Source of the DNA: Aphis gossypii | Lineage: Eukaryota > Arthropoda > Insecta > Hemiptera > Aphididae | DNA length: 64,000 nucleotides | Reading direction: 5' to 3' | Assembly: GCF_020184175.1 (NCBI RefSeq) | Contig: NW_026083086.1 | Location: 1 to 64,000, forward strand | Shown here: positions 1 through 10,353 of the stretch, piece by piece | Position numbering within the stretch: position 1 is the stretch's first letter | Layout: each line of letters begins with the position of its first letter | Position numbers and translations under genes: made by a program | Notes under the pieces: generated by a model | The model's database searches: none | Seen by the model: the letters and a program-made list of their open reading frames with translations, nothing else | Told to the model about the DNA's origin: nothing

Positions 1-120
1 TTCTGTACGAAATTTTTGTTTTTTATGTGTTTGTTTGTGAGATTTTGAACCTTCATTGAGAGAGCGTTTGGTTTTCTCAGGTGTTCTATCCCTTAAATCA
101 CTATCTTCAAAATCACTCAT
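1..120 (-). CDS. 5' partial coding exon, unrecognised protein
   Basis: On the minus strand an ATG at 118-120 opens a reading frame that stays open for 40 codons to the window edge. The peptide starts MSDFEDSDLRDRTPEK and turns very basic and Lys/His/Gln-rich. An acidic start followed by a basic stretch is common at the N-terminus of DNA-binding transposase or nuclear proteins, but no domain is visible. The upstream side (121 onwards) is AT-rich and non-coding. The rest of the gene lies outside the window, so no function is assigned. Confidence 0.4.
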   Translation of the reverse strand, partial: MSDFEDSDLRDRTPEKTKRSLNEGSKSHKQTHKKQKFRTE

Positions 121-784
121 ACTTACTCACTTTACGATAAACGGTTTTAAAATACAAAAATGTGTGTCACGGAACACGCTACTAACTACACATATGACAA
201 TTCAATCATGAATAAAGAATGTATTGACTTCGGGTTATGGGTCTGTTACATAAATAGTAAATAATAACAAATATCGAATATCAACACTGAATCGTTGAAT
301 CGGGAAGTACAGTAATTCATTTTATATATAAATATAAATATTATATAATCACAATGGCATCTATTTCGGGAACTCATTTTAGTTGTACGCCTAATACATA
401 GACATATAAAAACAATGTTGATAATATATGTCTATGGTCTAATATTTCCAAGAACCAAGTTGATAGTGACTATAACAAAAGTGTCATAAACATTTCCTAC
501 AGAAACTCATAAATTTCATAAATAACGAGAATAATCGATAGTAGAATTAATGTAGACAAGTAAATTTCAAATTCAAAATGATCGTATGGAGTACGATCGC
601 CATCCTTCACATTGGTGGGGGGTCGCACAGGGAGCAATATTATCGTACTCCCCCACCAGGATCGTACCATCTGGCAACACTGTGGCATATATAAATTAAA
701 ACACAAAAAATTAAAATACCTGATGTTGCTCCAACCATCCGCTTGAACACCATAAACATAAGCGTCATTTTTTTTTTTTTTACG
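121..784. other. non-coding spacer with a GC-richer patch
   Basis: No gene is supported here. Short open frames around 497-706 lack recognisable motifs and run through low-complexity DNA. Positions 575-670 are GC-richer and contain GATCGTA and GTGGGGG words in both orientations (near 580-595, 612-620, 647-660). This may be the remains of a short inverted-repeat element. The 40-bp P-like scar at 397-436 is listed separately. Confidence 0.4.
397..436. repeat. 40-bp P-type micro-insertion (probable excision footprint)
   Basis: The segment starts CATAGACATAT and ends ATATGTCTATG, its reverse complement. These 11 bases are identical to the terminal sequence of the P-type element at 4659-8548. The flanks are GCCTAATA (389-396) and GTCTAATA (437-444), which match at seven of eight positions, as expected for an old 8-bp target duplication. 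P-element transposase is known to cut about 17 nt inside the element end, so excision scars keep two short tips. Confidence 0.6.
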
Positions 785-2076
785 TGTAATGTTATTTGTT
801 GATGTTTTTCATCCAACAACTTGTTGGAAATTGTAAAACGCGATGGTGGCACATAACTGGGTCGCATTGCTTTAAAAAAATTTAACCAATGTTCATTTTC
901 TACTATGGAAACAGGAGTTGCTGTTGCATAAATAACAGTTCCCAAAAGTTTAAATAATCCTGTGAAATAATTTGATACAGTTGGTATGATAATAAAATTA
1001 ATAATATTACTAGTAGGATTTAATATATTATAAATTAATAGTATAAATTAAATATGCCCATTATAATAAACTTAATAAGATTAATGAAGTTAGTTTTAGA
1101 ATTATTTATATATAGAATTATATTTATACTTAAATTTAACATTTTTGACATTGAAAAGCAGTACAATTTTTTACCTAATTTATTAATGAATTTAAAAATG
1201 CCAATATAAGTATAGGCAATATTGGTTTGTGTTCAAAAATATTTGAAACATGACATCATTTTGTAGTTATAAATTAAGTTATTTCAAATATTTAAAAAAT
1301 GTAAATAGTATTTCTTCAAAAAACTAATAAAGTAAAATTAAGTAATAGGAAGTTGTTAATATAAGTTTCCAATTAAGCATAAAATATTTAGTGAAGTATG
1401 TTAATTAATATTTTCAAATTTAAAGTGCTAATTAAATAAATAAATAATAATAATAACATTGAATATTTACTGAATAAAAAACAATTTTAAATTAAGAATA
1501 ATGTAAGTACATTACTTGTTCATTTCTTTTCATGGTATCCATGTATGATATTAAGTTCCTTTCTTTAATATGGCCAGTATTGATATTGTTTAAGCTTGTG
1601 TTGGTGGTATTTAATGAATCACTTTCAATGAAATTGTTTCCTAAAAATTAAAATATACTTATTGACTAACACTAACCTACTTAACCAATGGTCAATGCTA
1701 TAAGATATTTCAAAAACAACAAAAAATCTATAATAATACAAAATACTCTTAAAAACCTGCTTTCTAGCCACCAAGTATTTAATCAATATCATGAATACAT
1801 AACACTATATTTAATATTATAAAATGATCAGAAAATGCATAAATTACATGAATTCCAAAAAAGTACATAGTTATTTAAAGTTTTTAACTTATCTTGTTGT
1901 TCGTTGTTATTTTTTTTTTTATTTGATATAATTGAGGATGGTTTTTTTTTGCATTTTGAAAAATGTAAAGCCATTCTAGTAACGTTTTCTTTAAAAAGGT
2001 TTTCGCAAAATAAGCATTGAAAACGTTTGGCTTTAATTGGTACAAAATATCGTTTTTTTATTTCTTGAGGCTTCAT
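785..2076 (-). pseudogene. BED-finger hAT transposase relic, N-terminal part
   Basis: Three exon-like blocks run in order on the minus strand. 2076-1828 starts MKPQEIKKRYFVPIKAKRFQ and has a BED-like zinc finger (FQCLFCENLF...ALHFSKCKK, a C-C-H-C pattern). 1640-1516 has a splice acceptor (TTTTTAG) and a GTAATG donor and encodes a linker with RNLISYMDTMKRNEQ, as found between the BED finger and the catalytic region of hAT proteins. 963-785 encodes GTVIYATATPVSIVENEHW and FKAMRPSYVPPSRFTISNK, the characteristic start of the hAT DNA-binding/RNase H region. Splice phases do not join cleanly and the catalytic and C-terminal parts are absent, so this is a decayed fragment. No terminal repeats were found. 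Confidence 0.65.
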
Positions 2077-2224
2077 CTTGATAGCTATATTTAAATATTT
2101 TTAAGGTTTTTTTGCCATTTTTGGCATCTGGAAATGGTAAAAATATGTTTGTTGATACACTAGAATTTAGAAACTACAACTCAAAAATATGTCTTAAAAT
2201 AGAAATATTAAAAAGTCATAACAA

Positions 2225-2335
2225 CGGACTAAGATATACAGGAAGGACTGGTATCTAAAACATTATCAGTGATCCCCAAATGTTTCCAAAGGTACAAGTG
2301 TAGTACCTAGCGCCATCTATTTTAGAAATTACACG
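2225..2335. repeat. interspersed repeat, inverted partner at 8810-8935
   Basis: The stretch GACTAAGATATACAGGA, followed about 50 bp later by CAAATGTTTCCAAAGGTACA and then by TAGCGCCATCTATTTTAGAA, aligns with the reverse complement of 8810-8935 (GACTAAGATATACAGGA, CAAATGTTTCTAATGGTACA, TAGCGCATTCTAGAAG). The two copies have diverged by substitutions and small indels. No coding capacity is seen; the element type is unknown. Confidence 0.5.
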
Positions 2336-2545
2336 TTAATCATAATATTCATTGTACAATGTACACCGGCAAATTTTTTGCAAAATTATTAAATTTGATG
2401 TTTTCTTTAAAATGAATATAAATTATTTTAATAACTAAGGGTATATTTATTTGATGCTTACTACTTAGTACAAATTACTGAAGCAATTTAAAGTTTGAAA
2501 AATGTTGATATTTCATAACATAAATGATCTTATGTAGGTAGAGAT

Positions 2546-2575
2546 CATAGACATATTAATAATAATATGCATATG
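2546..2575. repeat. 30-bp P-type micro-insertion (probable excision footprint)
   Basis: The 30 bp start CATAGACATATTAAT and end with an approximate inverted copy (AATATGCATATG). Both flanks carry the identical 8-mer GTAGAGAT (2538-2545 and 2576-2583). Of the first 17 bases, 16 equal the end of the P-type element at 4659. Perfect 8-bp duplications around two short terminal tips are what P-element excision with end-joining leaves behind. Confidence 0.7.
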
Positions 2576-3058
2576 GTAGAGATGAAACTATTAGAATTAA
2601 TAAGGTATTTGTGTGATATTCAATGCAATGTACTTAAGATTTAAGGATTTTTATAACTTAAATTAATAATATCTATTATCTAACTACTACCTTGACTAAA
2701 TACTGTAAGACCATACTTTTACCGATTGGTATTATTACCGGATATAACATTTTCAAAAATATTACTTTATTAAAAAACTTTTTTTTTTAAAAATATATAC
2801 ATATTACATAGATATTAGATAAATAAATAATTAAATTTATATTAATTATAAAAAACCAACAATGTATATTTTATGAAAAAAAAGAATATTAGCGAATTGT
2901 AATACAATTAAATATAACAAATTAGCATTATAATAAATTATAGATAAACATTACCTAACTTAGTTTATTTTATTAAAATAATAGAAATGAAATAAAATTG
3001 TAGATTGCATATTTGTTTACCTATTAATAGGTATTACAAAATTTAAATATTATAAACA

Positions 3059-4427
3059 TTAAGTGTTAATCAATTTAGCAAACTTTTTTTTTTTTGCATT
3101 TATTTTAGGTTTATTTTTATTACTAATTAAGGAATACTGTCTCATCCTCATAATTATGAAATTTGAAACTATGTGTGACAGGACTTTTTTCTTGTGTATT
3201 TTACAAGGGAAATCAATAGACTTATTACTATTGAAAAAATCATCAATAGTTAATAAAAAAAACATTATTATTTTCGCAATGTTTTGCAAATGAATTTTCG
3301 ACTGCCGTCAACAATCTAAAAATGAATTCATTTGGATAAGTCAAACCTCCCCGTGATTTTAAATTGAGAAATGTAGCTTCAGGTTTATCGGAGTACGTTT
3401 TTTTGCCTGAAAATAAATTGTTATTGTCAAAATGCTTTTTAAATTTAATTTATTGTAATTTGTTTATAGGAAAGATGTATTTTTGTATAAGTACTTACCA
3501 GTTATATAAAATAACTAATATATATGGTATATATATATTAGTTATTTTATATTGTAAGGCAATCTTTACATTTTATTTGCTTTGTGAGATTTTTGGTGAT
3601 ATAGCCACAAATATAATATAACACACAGTCTTCAACATTTGCCTTGTAAAAATTATGTATATTGCCATCAAATATATCATCTACATTCTACATCTATATA
3701 ATTTATTATTAAGGAGTAACATTTTAATTGGTTTATACAATGACACTATACATTCATCATGGTACAACATCCAACCAACTGGCATTAATAATTCCTCATA
3801 ACTGGTAAATGTTTCCTAAATAAATAACAATAGTTCATTAGTGCTTATAAGTATTAAAATTCATACATAAGTCTATAGTTCTAGACAGACTATTTTTGGG
3901 TGAAATAATTATAAGTCATTAACAAACTTGTATTGGGATCTGTGAACTAAGACATATTCGTTCATTAAACAACTGTTTACTAAATGGTTTAGTAGTTAAT
4001 GTACTTTTTGCGGATGGGTCTGGTAAATCAGGAGTTACAGTATTATAGTTTTCAATGATATCAATTGATGTATCAAATATTGATGGAATAGCTCCCTTTC
4101 TTAACCCAACCAAATGTCATTTAATCTATAAGTAGTTAATAATTATGTTACAGAAATACAAAATATTACAATTTAAATATATTCAAATATTATGTAAAAT
4201 TCTTAATTTTACTTTTTCCAAATTATTAGGTCCATTATAATGAGTTATCAAATCATCATTAGAAAAGTGCTCAGCGCTGACATAAACCACTTTACGATTT
4301 AATTACCATTTACTTTTCGAATAATTTCGTTCCAAGCATAAAAATCTGAGTGTTGAACTTTAAACAACTGAACAGCTTGTTTGCTTTTAATACTCGAGCA
4401 CGAAATCACCGAATATTGACGTGCCAT
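3059..4427 (-). pseudogene. THAP-domain gene relic, family with a second copy at 31.9-33.3 kb
   Basis: The first block starts at 4427 (MARQYSVISCSSIKSKQ...) and resembles a THAP finger. After a frameshift near 4300 the block continues with VVYVSAEHFSNDDL, where the Cys of the usual CxxH pair is replaced. 4113-3919 carries GLRKGAIPSIF, the conserved end of a THAP domain. Near 3818-3700 a block encodes LLMPVGWMLYHDE...YKPIK. The last block (about 3420-3059) has NLKSRGGLTYPNE, then a frameshift, then HIVSNFIIMRMRQYSLISNK and a Lys-rich tail. The same order of modules occurs at 33344-31905. The THAP finger predicts DNA binding; the downstream modules have no function that can be read from sequence. 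Frameshifts make it a likely pseudogene. Confidence 0.6.
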
Positions 4428-4827
4428 TTTAAAATTAGATGAACCACAAATCAACGTTACGACAGTCACTTAAGTCTGATGATACATCTACACTCTACAA
4501 AATATAATAGCCAGTAACTTCAGTAACTTCAGTTTCATAAATACAATTTCAATAATTATATTAATATAAATAACAATCCATCAAACACATTGTGGAGGAA
4601 TATCCCCAAACTAGATACAAGGGAGGAATTGAGGGACTTTACAAGTGCGATGACGGAGCATAGACATATTAAGAAATAGACTGCTTATTGAGAGAGAAAA
4701 CCAGTTTGAACGTTGAGTGAAAGAGACAGACTATAACTTACCCTGAATGTGGAAGAAATAATAAAATATTTATTCTTCCAATGCTTGATGAGAATTATTT
4801 TAACTGATTAGATAAATAAATATATAT

Positions 4828-4858
<31 letters not shown>

Positions 4859-6104
4859 GTAAAGGTCATCCTAATTGTTGAATGTCTATACTTGACATCT
4901 ACTCTGTCTTTGTACTGTTCAACTGTTGTTTATAATTTTTTGTAATCATTTTTTCCAAATTGGTACTTGTGTAGCTGTGTCTTACAAATTTGTATTGTAA
5001 CTTATAAGTCCTGTAAGGTGCAATTGATTTTTTTTATCATTAAAATATCTATAGAATATTTAAATTAAAATGGTGAACAAATGTAGCATTCGAGGATGTC
5101 CTACGGTTCCTTCAAAAGCTACACCAATGCATAGGTAAAAGTTTTAGCAGTTTTATTTTAAATACATCCTGTCTGTAGCGACTACTAAATTATTTTTAGT
5201 ATTCCTAAAAATGAAGAACTGGGTAATTTGTGGCTCAGTGCTATTAGGAAAGTGGATATTAACTTCAAAAACTCAAAGTATTCCAAAGTTTGTTTTTTAC
5301 ATTTTGAAGAAAATGACTATAATTTGAGCCTGGTTAACAACAAGAGAGTTCTGAAAAAAAAAATGCTGTGCTCAGTATTTTTACATTCACAAGTAATACA
5401 TTTGTAGTATTATTTAAGAATTTCAATTAAAATTGATTATTATTTGTAAGAAATTCGTAAAGAACTATTTCCTAAGACTGTGTGTGCCACACATCTTGAA
5501 AAGGTTGATGTACCTTGTTTGGAGACAGATAATTCAATTCCTTTGAGAGACCGAAGTAAGTTAATGAAATATTATGTATCCAATATAATATGTTAATATA
5601 TTATTATATTTATTATATTTATTACATTATTAACAAAGAAAAGTAAGTTTAATAAAATAGTATTTAACTACAATTAGTTTAGTTGAACTATTCTAAAGTA
5701 ATTATCAAAAACCAAAATATAGTATAAAATATAATAAAAAATATAAATAATAATAATAATAATTTTAATAATATTAAATATAATTGATTATCTTTCTTTA
5801 ACCATGATGTAAGATATATAATAATAAATAATTTAAAAATGCTTAGACTATATAGTAATCATAATTAATTATTTTTTTTTATTTAGATCTATCTGAAGAG
5901 GTAGATATTATTGAAATAAGTATGGCTGATTTGGACAAGAGTACCGTTATGCAAGAATCAAGTGACTTTATTCAAACAAATAATACAATTATAAATCGTA
6001 GTATTAAGTAGTCATAATTTTATAAATAGTAATTGTCTTAGGTACCAGTGTATTTGATGGTCAACCTGAGGCATCAACTTTGAAGAGAGGGAAAAGTTCA
6101 TTAA

Positions 6105-7221
6105 CACGTTCGCTGCGGGATGACGCCTTTAGGCGTCATTTCTATCGTTTCCCATGTGCGGATGACGCCTTAAAGCGTCATTTATACATTTATTTTCAAC
6201 TATTTTTAATTTTGTCAGCGTTGCATTTTAATCTTTTTTTTTTCGTCAGCGTTGTTCAGTACATATTACTGTGTGTGTGTGTACAATCCGTATCTCAAAT
6301 TTTCTATTTTTAGGTCTACAATAAGACTTGAACGGGGAATTCTTTTATACTATTATTTCATGTTATTTTAGCATTAATTTATCAGTTGTTCGCATGTGGT
6401 TGACTGTGTAATACGTAATTATAACTGTTCGTGATTCGACTGTAAAATACGTAATTAATACGAGCCGTTATTTGACGTATTTTATTCTTATTTTTTGACA
6501 ATATGAGTAATAAATTGAATGAATCTGGTCCATCTCGACCAAAGCGCATTTGTACAAATCGGGAATATGAAAACAGGATTGAACAGATGATTTTCGAGTC
6601 CGAAAGTGATGAACATTTTGAATTTTCCGACTCCGACAGCGATTTTATGGCTGAAGCTTCTTCCCGGGTTGCGAATGATTCTGAAAGTTCCGAATGTTCC
6701 GATATTGATGTTGATGTGGACGATACAGGTAATATACAAAATACTCCTACACAATCATGGTTTGAAGAAGAAACTGATATGCCTAATTTTAATTTTACGA
6801 AGTATAATGAATTACTGGTTCCAATACCAGGTGATGGAAGTCCTATAGATTTTTTTTTCTTATTATTCGATGATGATTTCATTAATTTATTGGTCGATGA
6901 AACTAACAGTTACGCTGAAAAAGAGTTTTTACGTTTTGGTCATTATCCGAGTTCACGTATATCGACGTGGAAACCCACGAATAAAGACGAAATGCTGACA
7001 TTTTTAGCTCTGATTATTCATACTGGTACGATAAAGCTAAATAGATTGAACGATTATTGGAAAAAGCACCATCTATTTAATATAACTTGCTTTTCAAATT
7101 ATATGAGTAGGGATCGTTTTTTAGTAATAATGCGCTGTTTTCATTTTGCACCAAATATTGATGACCAAGCACAACCTTTAGATAGGAATGGGTATACGAA
7201 AATCAAGCCGCAGCGAACGTG
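6105..7221 (+). mobile_element. internally deleted piggyBac element
   Basis: TTAA occurs at both borders (6101-6104 and 7222-7225), and the ends carry a 14-bp inverted repeat, CACGTTCGCTGCGG. TTAA duplications are diagnostic of piggyBac. The insertion is in exon 5 of the P transposase. Deleting the element and one TTAA restores an open frame there (GKSSLSQKA) with a good splice donor at 7239. The 1117-bp length and the fused ORF show it is a deletion derivative. Confidence 0.9.
6119..6185. repeat. tandem hairpin repeats inside the piggyBac left end
   Basis: GATGACGCCTTTAGGCGTCA (6119-6138) and GATGACGCCTTAAAGCGTCA (6162-6181) are two copies of one near-palindrome spaced about 43 bp, just inside the left terminal repeat. 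Subterminal palindromes in piggyBac elements are plausible transposase binding sites. That role is inferred from position and symmetry. Confidence 0.55.
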
Positions 7222-7225
7222 TTAA
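6503..7225 (+). pseudogene. truncated piggyBac transposase, N-terminal 240 codons
   Basis: The frame starts MSNKLNESGPSRPKRICTN and has an acidic Ser/Glu/Asp-rich N-terminal region, as in piggyBac transposases. It then has the start of the DDE_Tnp_1_7 domain (FFLLFDDDFINLLVDETNSY, LTFLALIIHTGTIKLNRLND, MRCFHFAPNID). After DRNGYTKI the frame runs directly into the right terminal repeat and stops at 7225, so all catalytic Asp residues and the C-terminal zinc-binding region are gone. A normal family member is about 550-600 residues. It could at most act as a dominant-negative or regulatory fragment. Confidence 0.85.
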
Positions 7226-8556
7226 GTCAAAAAGCCAGGTATTAATTTTTTGCTCTACATTGAAGTAACATTATGATTTTTACATTTCAGTAACAGAAAA
7301 CATTATGTTGGTGATTTTAAACTGGACGACTTAGATTCACCTAACAGGAGGTATAAGTATTGGTTGGCAACCAAAAGAGAAAGTAAAGCGAAGAACGATA
7401 AAATTTGGAGATTAAAAAAAGAGAAGAAAATATTGAAAAATAAAGTGATAACTATGGAACAAACCATTGAACATTTAAAAAAGGATCGTCATATTTCTGA
7501 AAACTGTTTCACATTTCTGAAGGTTAGGTTGTATCTTTATAAATTATAACTAAACACTGGATTTATATGTTTTTTTATTAATTATAACTAATGGTATACT
7601 GTGTTGGTTGTCCGATTATTGAAAAAGTTTATGTTATAAATAAATAGTATATGTTTTTATAAAGTTTATGAATACAATATCTATTAATAATTTGTGTTGT
7701 AACTTACTCAATGAATAGTTCAAAAGAGAAAATTAACTATTGGTGAATGCTTATCTTATACTTTTTTAATGTGAGTTGGTGAAGTTGTGTATGAACATAT
7801 AACTAAAACACAATAAAATGTTTAAATATATTTTTTATTAATTTTTGACATAGGAAACATTACCTAACGCTGAATTGATTAGACGACAATTACATCATGA
7901 TACACATCAATATTCTTGCGCAGTTTTGCTTTAACTCTTCATTTTTTCATTCCTTCTGCGTATAACTATGTACGAAATACATTCAACAAAGCTCTTCCTC
8001 ATACAAGTACAATACGTAAATGGTATACTTCTATTAATGCTGAACCTGGTTTTACTCAGGAATCTCTGAATGCTATTCGTTTGAAATCCAAAGAAATGAA
8101 ACAAAATGGTAAATAATTTATTTGTGGATTGTTAATGGACGAAATGTATATAAAAGAAAATTTGAAAAATAAATCACATATTATATTTCTTAATATGTCT
8201 ATGGGGGCAAGTTGTAGTCTATCTCTCTTACTCAATGATCATATTGGTTTTCTCTCTCAATGCGCAGTCCATTTCTTAATATGTTCATGGTCAAGTATAG
8301 ACATTCAACAATTAGGATGACCTTTACCACATATATGTATATATATATAATATATATATATATTTACATAGATATTTCTTTATCTAATCAGTTAAAATAA
8401 TTCTTATCAAGCATTGGAAGAATAAATATTTTATTATTTCTTCCACATTCGGGGTAAGTTATAGTCTGTCTCTCTAACTCAACGTTCAGACCGTCAAACC
8501 CTATGGGTACCATAGGGAACGCGCAATCCATTTCTTAATATGTCTATGTGACGGAG

Positions 8557-8772
8557 CAATGGATTGGCTGTCTAAGATCAATGTTCGCCTTTAAATATAT
8601 TATGAGCTCTTATTATTATTAACTTTGCTATTGCTAAACTTATTAGTTTATTGTAAATCTATATACTCTAGTCCTCGTAGCTTAGCTAATTTAATGTTTA
8701 TTTAGTTTTGTTTTATGTTAATTTAATTTGGTTTTCACCAATAAACCTACGCCATGTGTAAGAAAAAAAAAA
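8557..8772 (+). mobile_element. 3' end of a LINE, split by the P element
   Basis: Across the P insertion the sequence reads continuously from about 4570-4658 into 8557 onward, giving an open frame (NIPKLDTREELRDF...) that stops near 8616. It is followed by an AT-rich 3' UTR with AATAAA-like words and an A-run at 8762-8771. The last ~60 bp before the A-run (TTTTGTTTTATGTT...CACCAATAAACCTACGCCAT) recur in reverse orientation at 31564-31622. The tail and A-run support a non-LTR element; its clade cannot be told from this fragment. Confidence 0.55.
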
Positions 8773-10002
8773 TTATTTCAAAAAATAATTATTTTAGTAC
8801 GTTGCCAATATACGCTTCTAGAATGCGCTAGTAACCACACCTGTACCATTAGAAACATTTGAGGACCGGCCTTCTACTACCCCCCGGCCATGTCGATTCC
8901 AGTCCTGTATATCTTAGTCTGTGACAACATTTACGCTCGACAGCTGATATGATAACGATTGACAGTCGGCCATATACTGATAAATATGATCAGTACAATA
9001 ATTATTGTATTGTTATCAGTTGATAAAAAAGATATCTCTTTACAATTCATATTAGACGTTTTTGATTTCATTTGACTAGAGGAGCCATACAACATTTTTT
9101 TTTTTGGTAAAAAAATGTTTAGGGGTAAAAAAAAATTGGTAAAATTTACCTGGTAAATTTACAGCACTCACATCTCTATTTTTTTCCATACATATTTTTC
9201 AATTTTAATTTAAAAATTGTTTTGAAATTTTAAAAATACATAAGATTTATATCACACATGATAAATACAAAAACAGAGTAGGTAAAAAATTAACCCATCT
9301 TTGAAATCCTTTATTGTACCAATATTTTGCATAATTGACCAGTGTCACGTATTCGTTATATAGTCAGTATTATTAATATATGTGAAGGAAAGATAAAATA
9401 AATAAAGAATATTAACAACAAACAGTATATAATTGTTAGATAATTATAATTTATAGCTCAGCATTAATCAAATATAATAAGTAGTTAAATAAAAATAAGA
9501 CAATTTATTGTAATAAATGTATTGGTTTATTCAGAACCAATTAAAAGCAATAATGCTTTATAAGTGTAAAGATGAATGAGTATGTATAATGTTTAGATAA
9601 CTGATTTACATTAAACCAGCATTTTAAGCATAACGTCTCATAATATATAAGCTAAAAAAAAAACAGTAGTATAAAAAATACATGGTGCTTAGATGACATA
9701 GCTATGCGATATTGTATATTGTGCAATTGCATCTTATTATTATACGTATTTTCCGTGTCTATGATAATGGTGTTCTTAATACTCTCTAAACATAATATAT
9801 GTATTTAAGGGGTTCAATGAGGGGTTAAATTGGTTTTCTATGAATACAAACATGCAATATATTATATGCAACAGACCTATACCTAATAAGCAAAACTATT
9901 AAATACTTTCGCATATTTAAAGTTGTATATATTTAATAATAATACGCCGTCTGTGGAAGTGAAGGCGTATAGTAATGTACCTACACTGATAATTAATAAA
10001 TA
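8773..10002. other. AT-rich spacer without genes
   Basis: Apart from the repeat at 8810-8935 (inverted partner of 2225-2335), this stretch holds only AT-rich sequence, short homopolymers and GGTAAA-type words near 9100-9165. No ORF with recognisable motifs was seen on either strand. Confidence 0.5.
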
Positions 10003-10353
10003 CTAATTTTGTATTGAGTATAACGACCCAGCAGACGTAATTGCTGTTTGTGTAGATAAGGAGCTATAGTTAAATGCGGAGCTGGATATATCTAGAGTCG
10101 GCGGGTTGTCTATAATTTGTTGAAAACTTGGTGAAACGGGACAAGCAGAATTTTTTATAGGCTTACCGTTTTTTTCGACTAACTGGTAACCGGGTCCGGC
10201 AATGTATTTGACATGTAGATTAACGTTTTTGTTTGAACTGTTGTTCCGGCCGACAGGATTTGTGCCGCCCAAAGACGACGACATAATTGACGCACGAATT
10301 AAGATAAGGAGCGATAATACAGAGCAAGATAAACTAGCAAAAACGAACAACAC
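10003..10353 (-). CDS. small ORF with hydrophobic N-terminus, unrecognised
   Basis: This is a 116-codon minus-strand ORF. The first ~23 residues are strongly hydrophobic (MLFVFASLSCSVLSLLILIR) and could be a signal peptide or signal anchor. An internal Met at codon 24 (MSSSLGGTNPVGRN) is an alternative start without it. The rest is Ser/Asn/Pro-rich with KYIAGPGYQLVEKNGKPIKN and no recognisable domain; two Cys residues are present. The segment is less AT-rich than its surroundings, which favours real coding sequence. It could be a single-exon or terminal-exon host gene. No function is assigned. Confidence 0.4.
   Translation of the reverse strand: MLFVFASLSCSVLSLLILIRASIMSSSLGGTNPVGRNNSSNKNVNLHVKYIAGPGYQLVEKNGKPIKNSACPVSPSFQQIIDNPPTLDISSSAFNYSSLSTQTAITSAGSLYSIQN

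Larger units (their letters stand above)
5070..8200 (+). pseudogene. THAP9/P-element-type transposase relic
   Basis: Exon 1 (5070-5134) starts MVNKCSIRGCPT, the first Cys pair of a THAP finger. Exon 2 (5200-5392) has VCFLHFEENDY (the CxxH pair) and ends in a LKKNAV.SIF-like THAP tail, broken by one extra base in an A-run near 5355-5364. Exons 3 (5451-5555), 4 (5887-5997) and 5 (from 6042) follow with matching phases. A piggyBac interrupts exon 5, which resumes at 7226 and ends at 7238. Exon 6 (7291-7522) gives YKYWLATKRE and a Lys-rich coiled coil. The last exon (from 7854) has FALTLHFFIPSAYNYVRNTF and LPHTSTIRKWY, both typical of P-type transposases, then a frameshift near 7913, an in-frame TAA at 8114, and LLMDEMYIKE, where the first catalytic Asp lies. 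The rest of the catalytic domain is missing, so it cannot encode an active enzyme. Confidence 0.8.
4659..8548 (+). mobile_element. P-superfamily DNA transposon, 3.9 kb, degraded
   Basis: The element begins CATAGACATATTAAGAAAT at 4659 and ends with its reverse complement at 8548. It is flanked by the perfect 8-bp duplication TGACGGAG (4651-4658 and 8549-8556). P elements are known for 8-bp duplications and terminal repeats starting with CA, and the internal gene encodes a THAP9/P-type transposase, so the assignment rests on three independent features. Beyond the tips, about 260 bp are repeated in inverted orientation (4659-4920 against 8290-8548), including (TA)n tracts. The right side has extra internal termini at 8188-8276. 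The target was the 3' part of a LINE, which resumes at 8557. Confidence 0.85.

Noticed and set aside
3063..3621. Plus-strand ORFs with hydrophobic residues
   Set aside because: They are antisense to the minus-strand THAP-family C-terminal exon, whose motifs are recognisable and duplicated at 32 kb.
6382..6882. Minus-strand 166-codon ORF, Ser-rich
   Set aside because: Antisense of the acidic, Ser-rich start of the piggyBac transposase at 6503-7225; no motif of its own.
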